From JARYGU01 sp033795365 (GTDB taxonomy: Bacteria; Pseudomonadota; Alphaproteobacteria; Rhizobiales; Rhizobiaceae): a stretch of 64,000 nucleotides of DNA. The stretch covers positions 124,001-188,000 of the forward strand of contig JARYGU010000004.1 of the NCBI GenBank assembly GCA_033795365.1, written 5' to 3'. The translations under genes and the position numbers were made by a program. The notes beneath the pieces were generated by a model, which had not been told where the DNA came from, made no database searches, and worked only from the letters and a program-made list of their open reading frames with translations. This document shows, piece by piece, positions 25,720 through 33,793 of the stretch (positions are counted from its first letter, which is position 1; each line of letters begins with the position of its first letter).

Positions 25720-26672
25720 GCACGCTTGCAACCGAGGAGAAAATGGCCGTGTCCGGCGACACCCTCCACTCCGAAACGCGCTCCGAGGACGGCGGCCGCC
25801 GCCTGGGCCTGATGCTGACGCTGCCGGCGCAGCTGCTCGTGCTCTTCATCGCGGTCTTTCCGCTTCTGATGCAGCTCTATATCAGCCTTACCGACTGGTC
25901 TCCGCTCGACGGCGTCGGCTGGTGGCAGGCCTACGAGGCCTGGAACAATTTCGCCAACTATACCGATCTGGCGGCCGACACCCGGTTCTGGGATGCGCTC
26001 GGCCGCACCGTCCTGGTCATGTTGATTTGCGTGCCGGCGGAGTTCCTTCTCGGCCTTGGTCTGGCGATCCTCTTCATGGACGGTTTCCCCGGCAAACGCG
26101 TGTTCTATTCCATCATGCTCATCCCGATGATGGTGGTGCCTGCGGTGGCCGGCTACATGTTCTTCATGCTGTTCCAGTCCGGGGGGCCGGTCAACGACAT
26201 CGTCTCGGCGCTGATCGGCCGGCCTTTCACGCTTGCCTGGCTTTCAGGCCCGGGAACGGCGCTCATCGCGGTGATGATCGCCGACATCTGGCAGTGGACG
26301 CCGCTGATGTTTCTCATCCTTCTCGCAGGCCTCGTCGGCGTTCCGGAAGATCAGATGCGCGCTGCGACGCTTCTGGGCGCCAGCTGGTGGCAGCGTTTCC
26401 GCACGATCGTGCTGCCGAAGATGAAGACGATCATCATCATCGCGCTTTCGATCCGCGTCATCGAGAATTTCAAGATTTTCGACACGCTTTACATCATGAC
26501 CGGCGGCGGTCCCGGCGTCGCGACCGAAACCGTCTCGGTCTATATCTACAAAGTCACGCAGCAGGACCTGATCTGGGGCTACGTGGCGGCCATTGCCCTC
26601 GTCGTCCTGGTCGTTCTCTCCATCCTCGTCTCGCTTGCCCTCAGCCGCATGAATGCGACGAAGGAGGCCTGA
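25716..26672 (+). CDS. ABC permease, MalF/CUT1 type
   Basis: Second membrane subunit, 318 residues, with six main membrane segments after a hydrophilic N-terminus of about 30 residues. CUT1 marks: FPLLMQLYISLTDWSPLDG near residue 50, the EAA loop EDQMRAATLLGASWWQRF, and MTGGGPGVATETVSVYIYK. I start at ATG 25716, which overlaps the previous stop, rather than at an earlier in-frame ATG. Gene order G-type before F-type is less common than F-G. Confidence 0.9.
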   Translation: MSTLATEEKMAVSGDTLHSETRSEDGGRRLGLMLTLPAQLLVLFIAVFPLLMQLYISLTDWSPLDGVGWWQAYEAWNNFANYTDLAADTRFWDALGRTVLVMLICVPAEFLLGLGLAILFMDGFPGKRVFYSIMLIPMMVVPAVAGYMFFMLFQSGGPVNDIVSALIGRPFTLAWLSGPGTALIAVMIADIWQWTPLMFLILLAGLVGVPEDQMRAATLLGASWWQRFRTIVLPKMKTIIIIALSIRVIENFKIFDTLYIMTGGGPGVATETVSVYIYKVTQQDLIWGYVAAIALVVLVVLSILVSLALSRMNATKEA

Positions 26673-26675
26673 TCC

Positions 26676-27770
26676 ATGACCACCATTCACCTCGACGATC
26701 TGGTCAAGCGTTTCGGCGCATTCACGGCGCTGAAGACCATGGATCTGGAAATCCGCGACGGAGAGTTCATGGCGCTGCTCGGACCTTCGGGCTGCGGCAA
26801 ATCCACCACCATGAACATGATCGCCGGCATGGAAGCGCCGAGCGAAGGGCGCATCACCTTCGACGGACGAAACATGAATAACGTGCCGATGGGCAAGCGC
26901 GGCGTCGGCTTCGTCTTCCAGAATTACGCGATCTTCACCCATATGAACGTCTATGACAATCTGGCCTACGGCCTGAAAATGCGTGGCATGCCGCCGGCGG
27001 AAATCGACCGCCGGGTCAAGGAGATTGCCGATTTCCTCCAGCTGACGCCTATGCTGGGCAAGGCTTCGGCCAAACTTTCGGTCAATATCCTGCAGAGGTT
27101 GGCGATCGGTCGTTCGGCCATCGTGGAGCCGGCGATCTTCCTGCTCGACGAGCCATTGTCCAATGTCGATGCCGCCTTCCGCGCGGTGATGCGCACCGAG
27201 CTCAAGCATCTGCAACGGCAATTCAGGCAGACCATGGTCTACGTGACCCATGACCAGCTCGAGGCGATGACCATGGCCGACCGCATCGCCGTCATGGATC
27301 ACGGTGTGCTGCAACAGGTCGGCACGCCCCTTGAAGTCTACAACAATCCGGTCAACCTCTTCGTGGCCGGTTTCATCGGTTCGCCCGGCATGAACCTGAT
27401 AAGGGGCCGGCTTGCCGAAGGCGATGGCGGGCTTCTCGTCGATCTCGGTGCGCTCGGACGCACGTCGCCTCTCGGTCCGGCTCTCTCCTCGGCGCTGCGC
27501 AAACATGGCGCGCGGGACGTCGTCTACGGCTTTCGCCCGGAACAGATCGCTCTGGACCGTGACGGGGCGGCACTTGCTCTGCCTGTCACCTTCGTCGAGC
27601 GCATCGGTGCGCGCACCGTGGTGCATTTCGGCGGTGGCGAACAGCGTGTGAAAGCCGTCTTCGAAAATGATGTCGGCGTCCGGGCCGGCGAGACGGCCCA
27701 CATCTCGGTCGAGCCGGGGTCCACCCGCATCTTCGACGCCGCCACCGGTGTGGCCATTCAGGAGGCCTGA
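26676..27770 (+). CDS. ABC ATPase 1 of CUT1 importer, degenerate signature motif
   Basis: ATPase of 364 residues with a C-terminal regulatory (TOBE-like) domain from about 240. Walker A GPSGCGKST (36-44), Q-loop FQNYAIF, Walker B LLDEPLS with catalytic E159, and H-loop VTHDQ are normal. The signature, expected as LSGGQ, reads LSVNILQR (134-141), so it should not contact ATP properly. The following gene encodes a second ATPase with the opposite defect. Together they would form a heterodimer with one good and one poor ATP site. It starts 3 bases after the permease stop. Confidence 0.9.
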   Translation: MTTIHLDDLVKRFGAFTALKTMDLEIRDGEFMALLGPSGCGKSTTMNMIAGMEAPSEGRITFDGRNMNNVPMGKRGVGFVFQNYAIFTHMNVYDNLAYGLKMRGMPPAEIDRRVKEIADFLQLTPMLGKASAKLSVNILQRLAIGRSAIVEPAIFLLDEPLSNVDAAFRAVMRTELKHLQRQFRQTMVYVTHDQLEAMTMADRIAVMDHGVLQQVGTPLEVYNNPVNLFVAGFIGSPGMNLIRGRLAEGDGGLLVDLGALGRTSPLGPALSSALRKHGARDVVYGFRPEQIALDRDGAALALPVTFVERIGARTVVHFGGGEQRVKAVFENDVGVRAGETAHISVEPGSTRIFDAATGVAIQEA

Positions 27771-27773
27771 GAT

Positions 27774-28838
27774 ATGGCGGGTATTTCCTTTCGCAACGTC
27801 ACCAAGCGTTTCGGCAAGACCGCCGCGCTCAAGAATGCGAGCTTCGATATAAAGGCAGGCGAGTTCTTCTGTTTTTTCGGCCCGCCGCTTGCGGGCAAAT
27901 CGACCGTGCTCAAGCTGATCCTCGGTCTCGAAACGCCGGACGAGGGGGAGGTGCTGATCGCAGGAAAGCCGGTCAATCGCGTTTCCCCCGCGGCTCGCAA
28001 CGTCGCCATGGTGTTCCAGAACCTGGCTCTCTTCCCACATATGACGGCGGGCGAAAACATCCGTTTTCCGCTGGTCGAGCGCAAGGTGCCGGAAGACCGG
28101 ATCCGCGCCCGGGTGGAAGAGGTAGCGGGCAAGCTGCACATCGGCCACCTGCTTCACAAGCCGCCCGCGCAGCTTTCCGGCGGCGAGCGTCAGCGCGTAG
28201 CCATCGCCCGGGCCCTGGTGCGCGACCCGGTCGCCTATCTGATGGACGATCCCATCTCCGCACTCGACGCGCGCCTGCGCGAGGAGACGCGCGTCGAGTT
28301 GAAGCGCATACAGCGCGAACTGGGCCAGACGCTGATCTACGTCACCCATGATCAGGAAGAAGCCATGTCGATCGCCGACCGCATGGCGATCATGGATCAT
28401 GGCGAGATCCGGCAGATCGGCTCACCGGTGGAGATCTACGATGCGCCGGTCAGCCGTTACGTGGCAAGGCTTCTCGGCGCGCCGATGATGAACATCATGC
28501 CGGCCACGCGGGGCCGCCATATCGAGGTTGGGGAAGGCACGATCACGCTCCCGCTGGAGGCCGTTCCCGCCGGCGCTGCCGAAATCGGCGTCCGGCCCGA
28601 GGATCTCAGGGTCGAGCCGTGGAGCGAAGGCAAACCGGGTCGGCCGGCCACCGTCCACGAGGTCGAGCCTCTGGGGGGCTATACCGTCGTGACCCTGGAT
28701 ACGGGCGCCGAAAAGCTCAAGGCGCTCATGCGCGGCCAGCCCGACATCCGCATCGCGAGCGCCGTGGCGCTCAGTTGCAATCCGGCCAAGGCTCATTTCT
28801 TCGACCAGGCGGGCGAGGCACTCGGCCCACGGGTATGA
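27774..28838 (+). CDS. ABC ATPase 2 of CUT1 importer, Walker B Glu-to-Asp
   Basis: ATPase of 354 residues, clearly paralogous to the previous one with aligned numbering. Walker A is GPPLAGKST (36-44), the signature is the standard LSGGERQR (134-141) and the H-loop VTHDQ is intact. The Walker B segment reads YLMDDPIS, with Asp159 where the catalytic Glu is expected. The C-terminal TOBE-like domain (about 235-354) is intact (EIGVRPEDLRVEP). It is the last gene of the operon, 3 bases after its partner. A heterodimer is the simplest explanation for two ATPases in one importer. Confidence 0.9.
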   Translation: MAGISFRNVTKRFGKTAALKNASFDIKAGEFFCFFGPPLAGKSTVLKLILGLETPDEGEVLIAGKPVNRVSPAARNVAMVFQNLALFPHMTAGENIRFPLVERKVPEDRIRARVEEVAGKLHIGHLLHKPPAQLSGGERQRVAIARALVRDPVAYLMDDPISALDARLREETRVELKRIQRELGQTLIYVTHDQEEAMSIADRMAIMDHGEIRQIGSPVEIYDAPVSRYVARLLGAPMMNIMPATRGRHIEVGEGTITLPLEAVPAGAAEIGVRPEDLRVEPWSEGKPGRPATVHEVEPLGGYTVVTLDTGAEKLKALMRGQPDIRIASAVALSCNPAKAHFFDQAGEALGPRV

Positions 28839-29139
28839 ACCCGCGCCACCGGCCCTGAATGCCGTTCGAAACGGCAATCCACGAACGCGACCCGCAAATC
28901 ATCTGCTTCCTCGCGGAAGATGCCGCTGAAGGCCGGCTTCTTCCGCGACGTCACGATTCGGCTGTCTACCTGCCTGCAGCTAAACCCGTTGGACGGGGGC
29001 TCAACAGGCTTACAACCCCGCGGTGCTGCTTTCACCGACAGATGCCTTTCATCCGGTCAAAGTCGTCTGCTTCATGAGGCATGTTAACCATTGGTTAACC
29101 ATCATGCGCATAGATCACAGCAACGGAAAATTAACGTAG
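28839..29139. other. Intergenic region upstream of minCDE
   Basis: This 301-base gap holds no gene that I can support. A CtrA-type box lies at 29084-29099, and a further TTAA half-site overlaps the bases just before minC. Nothing recognisable is seen between 28840 and 29080. Confidence 0.5.
29084..29099. promoter_or_regulatory. CtrA-type binding site upstream of minC
   Basis: TTAACCATTGGTTAAC matches the full CtrA consensus TTAA-N7-TTAAC and is also a perfect palindrome apart from its centre. It lies 40 bases before the minC start codon. A second TTAACCAT half-site overlaps its right arm (29095-29102). CtrA is the cell-cycle master regulator of alphaproteobacteria, and control of min genes by CtrA is reported in Sinorhizobium. 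Confidence 0.75.
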
Positions 29140-29892
29140 ATGACCAAAGTGCTAACAGATACTCGCCCGATCCGCCTCAAAGGCCGCTCATTCCTGGCGC
29201 TCATGCTTTCTCCGGAGCCGCCCTTCGACGGATGGCTCGCCCGGCTCGACGACCTGGCAGCGCGATCGGCGGGTTTTTTCCTGCGGCGGCCGATCGTTCT
29301 CGATGTCGAAAATCTCGACATCGACCGGACGCAGCTGGCAGAACTCATCGGCGCGCTTGCCCAACGCAACGTGCAGGTCATGGGTATCGAAGGTGCGCGT
29401 TCGTCGCTGCTCGGCCCGGGCATGCCGCCGGCATTGGGAGGCGGCCGGCCGGCCGGCGATATCGAAGCGCCGACGACCGAAGCGTCCGTCGATGTTCGCG
29501 GGGGCGGACGTGCCCAGCCGGAACAACCCGCACCGCCTGCCGAAGCGCAGCCGGTCCGGGCAGGGCCGTCGATCATCATCAAGGAGCCGGTGCGTTCCGG
29601 GCAATCGGTGATCTTCCCCGAAGGGGACATCACGATTGTAGGATCGGTCGCATCAGGCGCGGAAATCGTCGCCGGCGGTTCGATCCACGTCTACGGAACG
29701 CTGCGGGGGCGGGCCCTGGCGGGATCGGTAGGCAATGCCTCGGCGCGCATCTTCTGCCGGAAGCTGGAGGCCGAGTTGCTGGCCATCGACGGCCTCTACA
29801 AGACGGCCGAGGACATGGACCGCAAGCTTCGCGGGCAAGCCGTCCAGTTCTGGCTCGAAGGCGACGCGATCATGGCGGAAACATTAAACTGA
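29140..29892 (+). CDS. minC: Septum site-determining protein MinC
   Basis: Inhibitor of FtsZ ring assembly away from midcell, 250 residues. The N-terminal FtsZ-acting domain covers about 10-105 (IRLKGRSFLALMLSP; RPIVLDVENL). A Pro/Ala/Gly-rich linker spans about 108-145. The C-terminal beta-helix, which binds MinD, covers about 148-245 (RSGQSVIFPEGDITIVGSV; GGSIHVYGTLRGRALAG; ARIFCRKLEAELLAI), with the conserved RSGQ and GRA motifs. The ribosome-binding site is weak. First gene of minCDE, 33 bases before minD. Confidence 0.96.
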   Translation: MTKVLTDTRPIRLKGRSFLALMLSPEPPFDGWLARLDDLAARSAGFFLRRPIVLDVENLDIDRTQLAELIGALAQRNVQVMGIEGARSSLLGPGMPPALGGGRPAGDIEAPTTEASVDVRGGGRAQPEQPAPPAEAQPVRAGPSIIIKEPVRSGQSVIFPEGDITIVGSVASGAEIVAGGSIHVYGTLRGRALAGSVGNASARIFCRKLEAELLAIDGLYKTAEDMDRKLRGQAVQFWLEGDAIMAETLN

Positions 29893-29925
29893 GCGGCAGG
29901 CCGACCGGAAGGACAGGAGAGAGAC

Positions 29926-30741
29926 ATGGCGAAAGTAATCGTGGTTACATCGGGCAAGGGAGGCGTCGGCAAGACGACGTCGACCGCGGCCCTCGGCGCA
30001 GCGCTGGCGCAGCGCAACGAGAAGACGGTCGTCGTCGATTTCGACGTCGGCCTGCGCAATCTCGACCTCGTCATGGGGGCCGAGCGCAGGGTCGTCTACG
30101 ACCTGATCAACGTCATCCAGGGCGATGCCAAGCTGCCGCAGGCGCTGATCCGCGACAAGCGGTTGGAGACGCTCCATCTGCTGCCGGCATCGCAGACCCG
30201 CGACAAGGACAATCTGACGGCGGAAGGCGTCGAGCGGGTGATCGGCGAATTGAAGAAATACTTCGACTGGATCATTTGCGACAGCCCGGCCGGTATCGAG
30301 CGCGGCGCCACGCTGGCCATGCGCCACGCCGACATTGCGGTGGTCGTGACGAATCCGGAAGTCTCTTCGGTCCGCGATTCGGACCGCATCATCGGGCTCT
30401 TGGATGCCAAGACCGCCAGGGCCGAACGGGGCGACCGGGTGGAGAAGCATCTGTTGCTTACCCGCTACGACGCGAACCGCGCCGAGCGCGGCGACATGCT
30501 GAAGGTGGACGACGTGCTCGAGATCCTGTCGATCCCGCTGCTCGGCATCATCCCGGAGAGCATGGACGTGCTTCGCGCTTCCAACATCGGCTCGCCGGTC
30601 ACGCTTGCCGACAGCCGCAGCGCCCCGGCGCTCGCCTACCTCGACGCCGCCCGCCGGCTCGCCGGGGAAGTCGTGCCGATGACCATTCCTGGCGAAAAGC
30701 GTGGCCTGTTCGGCAAGATATTCGGACGGAGGGCAGCATGA
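29926..30741 (+). CDS. minD: Septum site-determining ATPase MinD
   Basis: Membrane-cycling ATPase of 271 residues that recruits MinC and oscillates with MinE. The deviant Walker A is KGGVGKTT near residue 11, followed by VVVDFDVGLRNLDLVMG, CDSPAGIERGA (Walker B) and VVVTNPEVSSVRDSDR. The C-terminal membrane-targeting helix KRGLFGKIFGRRAA is present. An AGGAGAG site precedes ATG 29926. The stop overlaps the minE start. All active residues are intact. Confidence 0.98.
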   Translation: MAKVIVVTSGKGGVGKTTSTAALGAALAQRNEKTVVVDFDVGLRNLDLVMGAERRVVYDLINVIQGDAKLPQALIRDKRLETLHLLPASQTRDKDNLTAEGVERVIGELKKYFDWIICDSPAGIERGATLAMRHADIAVVVTNPEVSSVRDSDRIIGLLDAKTARAERGDRVEKHLLLTRYDANRAERGDMLKVDDVLEILSIPLLGIIPESMDVLRASNIGSPVTLADSRSAPALAYLDAARRLAGEVVPMTIPGEKRGLFGKIFGRRAA

Positions 30742-31001
30742 GCATTTTCAACTTTTTCGGCAAGAAGAGTTCGGCTCCGGCAGCGCGCGAGCGCCTGCAG
30801 GTGCTGCTCGCCCACGAGCGGGCATCGGTGGGACACTCCGACCTGGTGACGCTCCTGCGTGAGGAGATCCTCGCCGTCATCGCCAAGCACGTGCAGGTCG
30901 ACCGCGACAAGGTAAATGTAAAAATGGACCGCGGCGATCAGGTCTCGACGCTGGAGGTCGACATCGAGATCCCGCTGAATGCGGGCGTACGGGCGGCCTG
31001 A
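30738..31001 (+). CDS. minE: Cell division topological specificity factor MinE
   Basis: Small partner of MinD, 87 residues. The N-terminal membrane/MinD-stimulating segment is MSIFNFFGKKSSAPAARERL, followed by LLAHERASVGHSDLVTLLRE, and the C-terminal dimer domain ends in VSTLEVDIEIPL. ATG 30738 overlaps the minD stop (ATGA). It makes MinD leave the membrane and so sets the pole-to-pole pattern. Confidence 0.97.
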   Translation: MSIFNFFGKKSSAPAARERLQVLLAHERASVGHSDLVTLLREEILAVIAKHVQVDRDKVNVKMDRGDQVSTLEVDIEIPLNAGVRAA

Positions 31002-31065
31002 GGGCCGGGTCTGCCCGTAGACCGGCGACGATGCTAGTCGCCTGATTGAACAGAAGGAGACGAGG

Positions 31066-31260
31066 ATGAACCGCGCGGCACTTCTCGAGCGGCTCCAGGA
31101 ACTTCAGCAGATGCCGAAGTTCCAGAACCGCGACATCCGCACCATCAGTGCAGTCCTGTCGAACGAGGCGCTGGCAAAGCATGTGGAGGTCTGCGAAGCA
31201 GCGGCCGGCATGCCGGAGCGGACGGCTTCCCACGAGGCGGAACGGCGCCGATCGGCGTGA
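31066..31260 (+). CDS. Small conserved-looking hypothetical protein
   Basis: A 64-residue protein of unknown function, predicted to be mostly helical (LLERLQELQQMPKFQNRDIRTISAVLS in parts) with an acidic-basic C-terminus. AGAAGGAGA precedes the ATG by a good distance, and codon use matches its neighbours. It is 64 bases after minE on the same strand, so it may be cotranscribed. I do not recognise a family. Confidence 0.5.
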   Translation: MNRAALLERLQELQQMPKFQNRDIRTISAVLSNEALAKHVEVCEAAAGMPERTASHEAERRRSA

Positions 31261-31393
31261 TCGCCCGCGCATGAGCAGTGGAGCCCGCCATCGCAGGCGG
31301 CGATACGCGCCGGTATTTCGGAATCTGCTTTTGAATGTTGCCAAATCCCGGTGAGAAAGCCAGATTGCACGCCTTCTGAAGCGGAGGCGGTCC

Positions 31394-32944
31394 ATGCAAG
31401 AACATATTGCGGCAATACACCAGCAACTCGCCGGTCGCCGCGAATGGGTCGGCCTCTGCGTTCTGTCGATCGCCTGCCTCATCTATTCGATGGATCTGTC
31501 CGTCCTCTTTCTCGCGATGCCGGCGATCGTTGCCGATCTCGATCCGTCCGCAGCGGAACTTCTCTGGATAAACGATATCTACGGCTTCATGGTTGCGGGT
31601 TTCCTCGTGACCATGGGCACGTTGGGGGATCGGATCGGGCGCAGGCGGGTGCTGCTCATCGGCGCCTTCGCCTTCGGCTTGGCGTCCGCCCTGGCAGCAG
31701 CCGCGGGCACGGCCCAGCAACTGATCATGGCCCGCGCTCTGCTCGGCATTGCCGGCGCCACGATCGCTCCTTCGACGCTGTCGCTGGTGGTCAACCTTTT
31801 CCACAATGAGGCCGAGCGCAACCGGGCGATCGGCATCTGGGGTACGGCCTTCGCACTCGGCGGGCTTGTCGGACCGCTGATTGGCGGCGTGCTGCTGGAA
31901 TATTTCCATTGGGGATCGGTCTTCCTGATCAATATCCCGGTCATGATTGCCTTGCTGGTCTCAGCCCCCTTCCTGCTGCCGGAATACAAGAACGATGAGG
32001 GCGGCAAGCTGGACCTGCCGAGCGTATTGCTCTCCCTTGCGACGATCCTGCCGATCATCTATGGCCTCAAGCACATGGCCGCGGATGGTTTCCAGGCAAG
32101 GCAGCTGCTCCCCATCGTCATCGGCTTCCTGATCGGTTTCCTGTTCATGCGCCGGCAGAAACGCCTCGCTCACCCCTTGATCGATCTCGGCCTCTTTCGC
32201 ATTCCGGCCTTCACGGCGTCGCTGATGGTCAACCTTGCCGGCGTGTTCTTCGTCTTCGGGGTCTTCCTGTTCCAGAACCTGTTTCTGCAACTGGTGCTCG
32301 GGCTCTCGCCGCTGGAGGCGGCCCTGTGGTCGGTGCCGTCGGCACTCGTCTTCACCATCATGTCCTTTCAGGCCTATCGTTTCACCAATCGTCTCGGGCC
32401 GGTGAAGACGGTGCTGATAGGCTTGGTCGTCAACGCTCTCGGGACGGCTGCCATGGCTGCTGCGGCATATGCCGAAAGCCTCATCGGCGTCCTGGGCGCC
32501 AGCATGCTCATCGGCCTCGGCTTCGTGCCGGTCATCCTGACCACGACGGGTCTGATCGTCGGCACCGCTCCGCCTGAGCGCGCGGGGTCCGCCTCGGCGA
32601 TATCGGAAACCAGCGCTGAATTCGGCGGCGCGCTCGGGGTCGCCCTGCTCGGCAGCCTCGGAACGCTGATCTACCGAACGACGATGAACGGCGTGGCCTT
32701 GAACGGTCTTGACGAAACGCAGGCATCGGCGGTTTCGGCGACGCTTGCCGGCGCGGTGGAGACCGCAAGGTCATTGGGCGGGACAACGGCACCCGCCTGG
32801 CTTGAAACGGCGAGAGGCGGCTTCTCGCTCGGCTTCGCCGCCTGCTGCGTGCTTGCCACGGTCACGCTGCTGCTTCTGGCCGCCATCGCCCGCAAAGTCT
32901 ATGCAAGCGCCGATATCGACAGCGACGCCGCAGCGCCGCACTGA
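31394..32944 (+). CDS. MFS efflux transporter, 14-TM DHA2 (QacA/SmvA-like)
   Basis: Drug:proton antiporter of 516 residues with about 14 membrane segments. DHA2 features: motif D (SMDLSVLFLAMPAIVADL, with the membrane Asp), motif A (GTLGDRIGRRRVLL), motif B/C in helices 4-5 (RALLGIAGATIAPSTLSLV; GTAFALGGLVGPLIGG). It resembles SmvA/QacA multidrug pumps for cationic compounds. GGAGG precedes ATG 31394. No regulator is adjacent upstream; the XRE gene that follows belongs to the next operon. Substrate unknown. Confidence 0.9.
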   Translation: MQEHIAAIHQQLAGRREWVGLCVLSIACLIYSMDLSVLFLAMPAIVADLDPSAAELLWINDIYGFMVAGFLVTMGTLGDRIGRRRVLLIGAFAFGLASALAAAAGTAQQLIMARALLGIAGATIAPSTLSLVVNLFHNEAERNRAIGIWGTAFALGGLVGPLIGGVLLEYFHWGSVFLINIPVMIALLVSAPFLLPEYKNDEGGKLDLPSVLLSLATILPIIYGLKHMAADGFQARQLLPIVIGFLIGFLFMRRQKRLAHPLIDLGLFRIPAFTASLMVNLAGVFFVFGVFLFQNLFLQLVLGLSPLEAALWSVPSALVFTIMSFQAYRFTNRLGPVKTVLIGLVVNALGTAAMAAAAYAESLIGVLGASMLIGLGFVPVILTTTGLIVGTAPPERAGSASAISETSAEFGGALGVALLGSLGTLIYRTTMNGVALNGLDETQASAVSATLAGAVETARSLGGTTAPAWLETARGGFSLGFAACCVLATVTLLLLAAIARKVYASADIDSDAAAPH

Positions 32945-33008
32945 ATGCGCGTTGAAGCGGCCATGCCAGGCTCCGGGGAAAAATTCTATCCTCAAGGGAA
33001 AATTTAGT

Positions 33009-33055
33009 GTCACAGATCTGTGACGCTCCCTTGCAAGCCGTAAAGTATCACTTTA
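33009..33055. promoter_or_regulatory. Two palindromic candidate operators before the XRE-cupin gene
   Basis: GTCACAGATCTGTGAC (33009-33024) is a perfect 16-base palindrome. TAAAGT-ATC-ACTTTA (33041-33055) is a second perfect inverted repeat. Both lie within 75 bases upstream of the XRE-cupin start and suit autoregulation and control of the polyamine operon. Confidence 0.5.
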
Positions 33056-33082
33056 TGGTTTGTTAAGTGGAGACCGTAACCG

Positions 33083-33751
33083 ATGGACAACGCGCCTGAA
33101 GCCGATCGACAGGATGATACTGCTCCGCCCGCCGGGGAGGGTGGTACATCCCCGTTCGACACGCTGGGCATCAGGGTGCGCGACTTGCGGCTGGCGCGCC
33201 GGCTTTCGCTCCGCGAACTGGGTAACTTGAGCGGCACCACGGCGAGTTTCCTCAGCCAGCTCGAGCGCGGCGTCACCGGCGCCAGCACGTCGACCCTGAA
33301 CCAGATCGCCTCCGCGCTCGGCGTCAGCGTGGCCGAGCTCTTCGAAGAGAAGCGGGAACGTTCCGGCGGCGTGCTGCGGCGCAGCGAGCGTCCGGCTCTT
33401 CCCTCCAGTCACGGCTGCCGCAAGACGCTGCTTTCCCGCCGGCCGATGAAGCACCTGGAGGTCTATACCGGCGAGTTCGAGATCGGCGGCTCCACGGGCC
33501 CCACTCTCTACACCCATGGCGACGCCCACGAGATGCTGGTGGTGCTACGCGGCGTGGTGGAGGTCGGGCTGGGCGAAGAACGCTTCGTGCTGGAGGAAGG
33601 CGACTGCCTCGAATACCGGACCTCGACCCCGCACCGCACCGAAAATATCGGCAACGGCCGCGCCGAGGTCATGTGGATCATCGCACCGCCGACTTCGGCT
33701 CGCGCCGAACTGGATCAATATGTCGCTTGGAAGTCGCTCGCCGCCAAGTGA
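33083..33751 (+). CDS. XRE family regulator with C-terminal cupin domain
   Basis: PuuR-like regulator of 222 residues. The helix-turn-helix covers about 30-85 (GIRVRDLRLARRLSLRELG; SGTTASFLSQLERG; LNQIASALGVSVAELFE). The cupin domain is at about 145-210 (YTHGDAHEMLVVLRGVVEVGLG; LEEGDCLEYRTSTPHRTENIG). In E. coli PuuR represses putrescine use genes. It is 43 bases before a PotD-type gene on the same strand, so it probably controls the whole 33083-39442 operon in response to an amine. The N-terminal 25 residues are unstructured. Confidence 0.9.
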   Translation: MDNAPEADRQDDTAPPAGEGGTSPFDTLGIRVRDLRLARRLSLRELGNLSGTTASFLSQLERGVTGASTSTLNQIASALGVSVAELFEEKRERSGGVLRRSERPALPSSHGCRKTLLSRRPMKHLEVYTGEFEIGGSTGPTLYTHGDAHEMLVVLRGVVEVGLGEERFVLEEGDCLEYRTSTPHRTENIGNGRAEVMWIIAPPTSARAELDQYVAWKSLAAK

Positions 33752-33793
33752 TCAGCAACATTCATCGCGGGCAAGAACGGATGGGAGACACTA

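Noticed and set aside
27075..27098. LSVNILQR as a frameshift artefact in the ATPase signature
   Set aside because: The frame is intact on both sides with matching numbering to the paralogue, so the change is a real substitution.
26244..28400. Long minus-strand open frame of 718 codons opposite the two CUT1 ATPases
   Set aside because: Composition is rich in His/Asp/Arg, typical of antisense frames in GC-rich DNA, and the plus-strand proteins match known families throughout.
29091..31001. 636-codon frame across minC, minD and minE
   Set aside because: Only its last 87 codons (minE) are real; the rest is out of frame with minC and minD.
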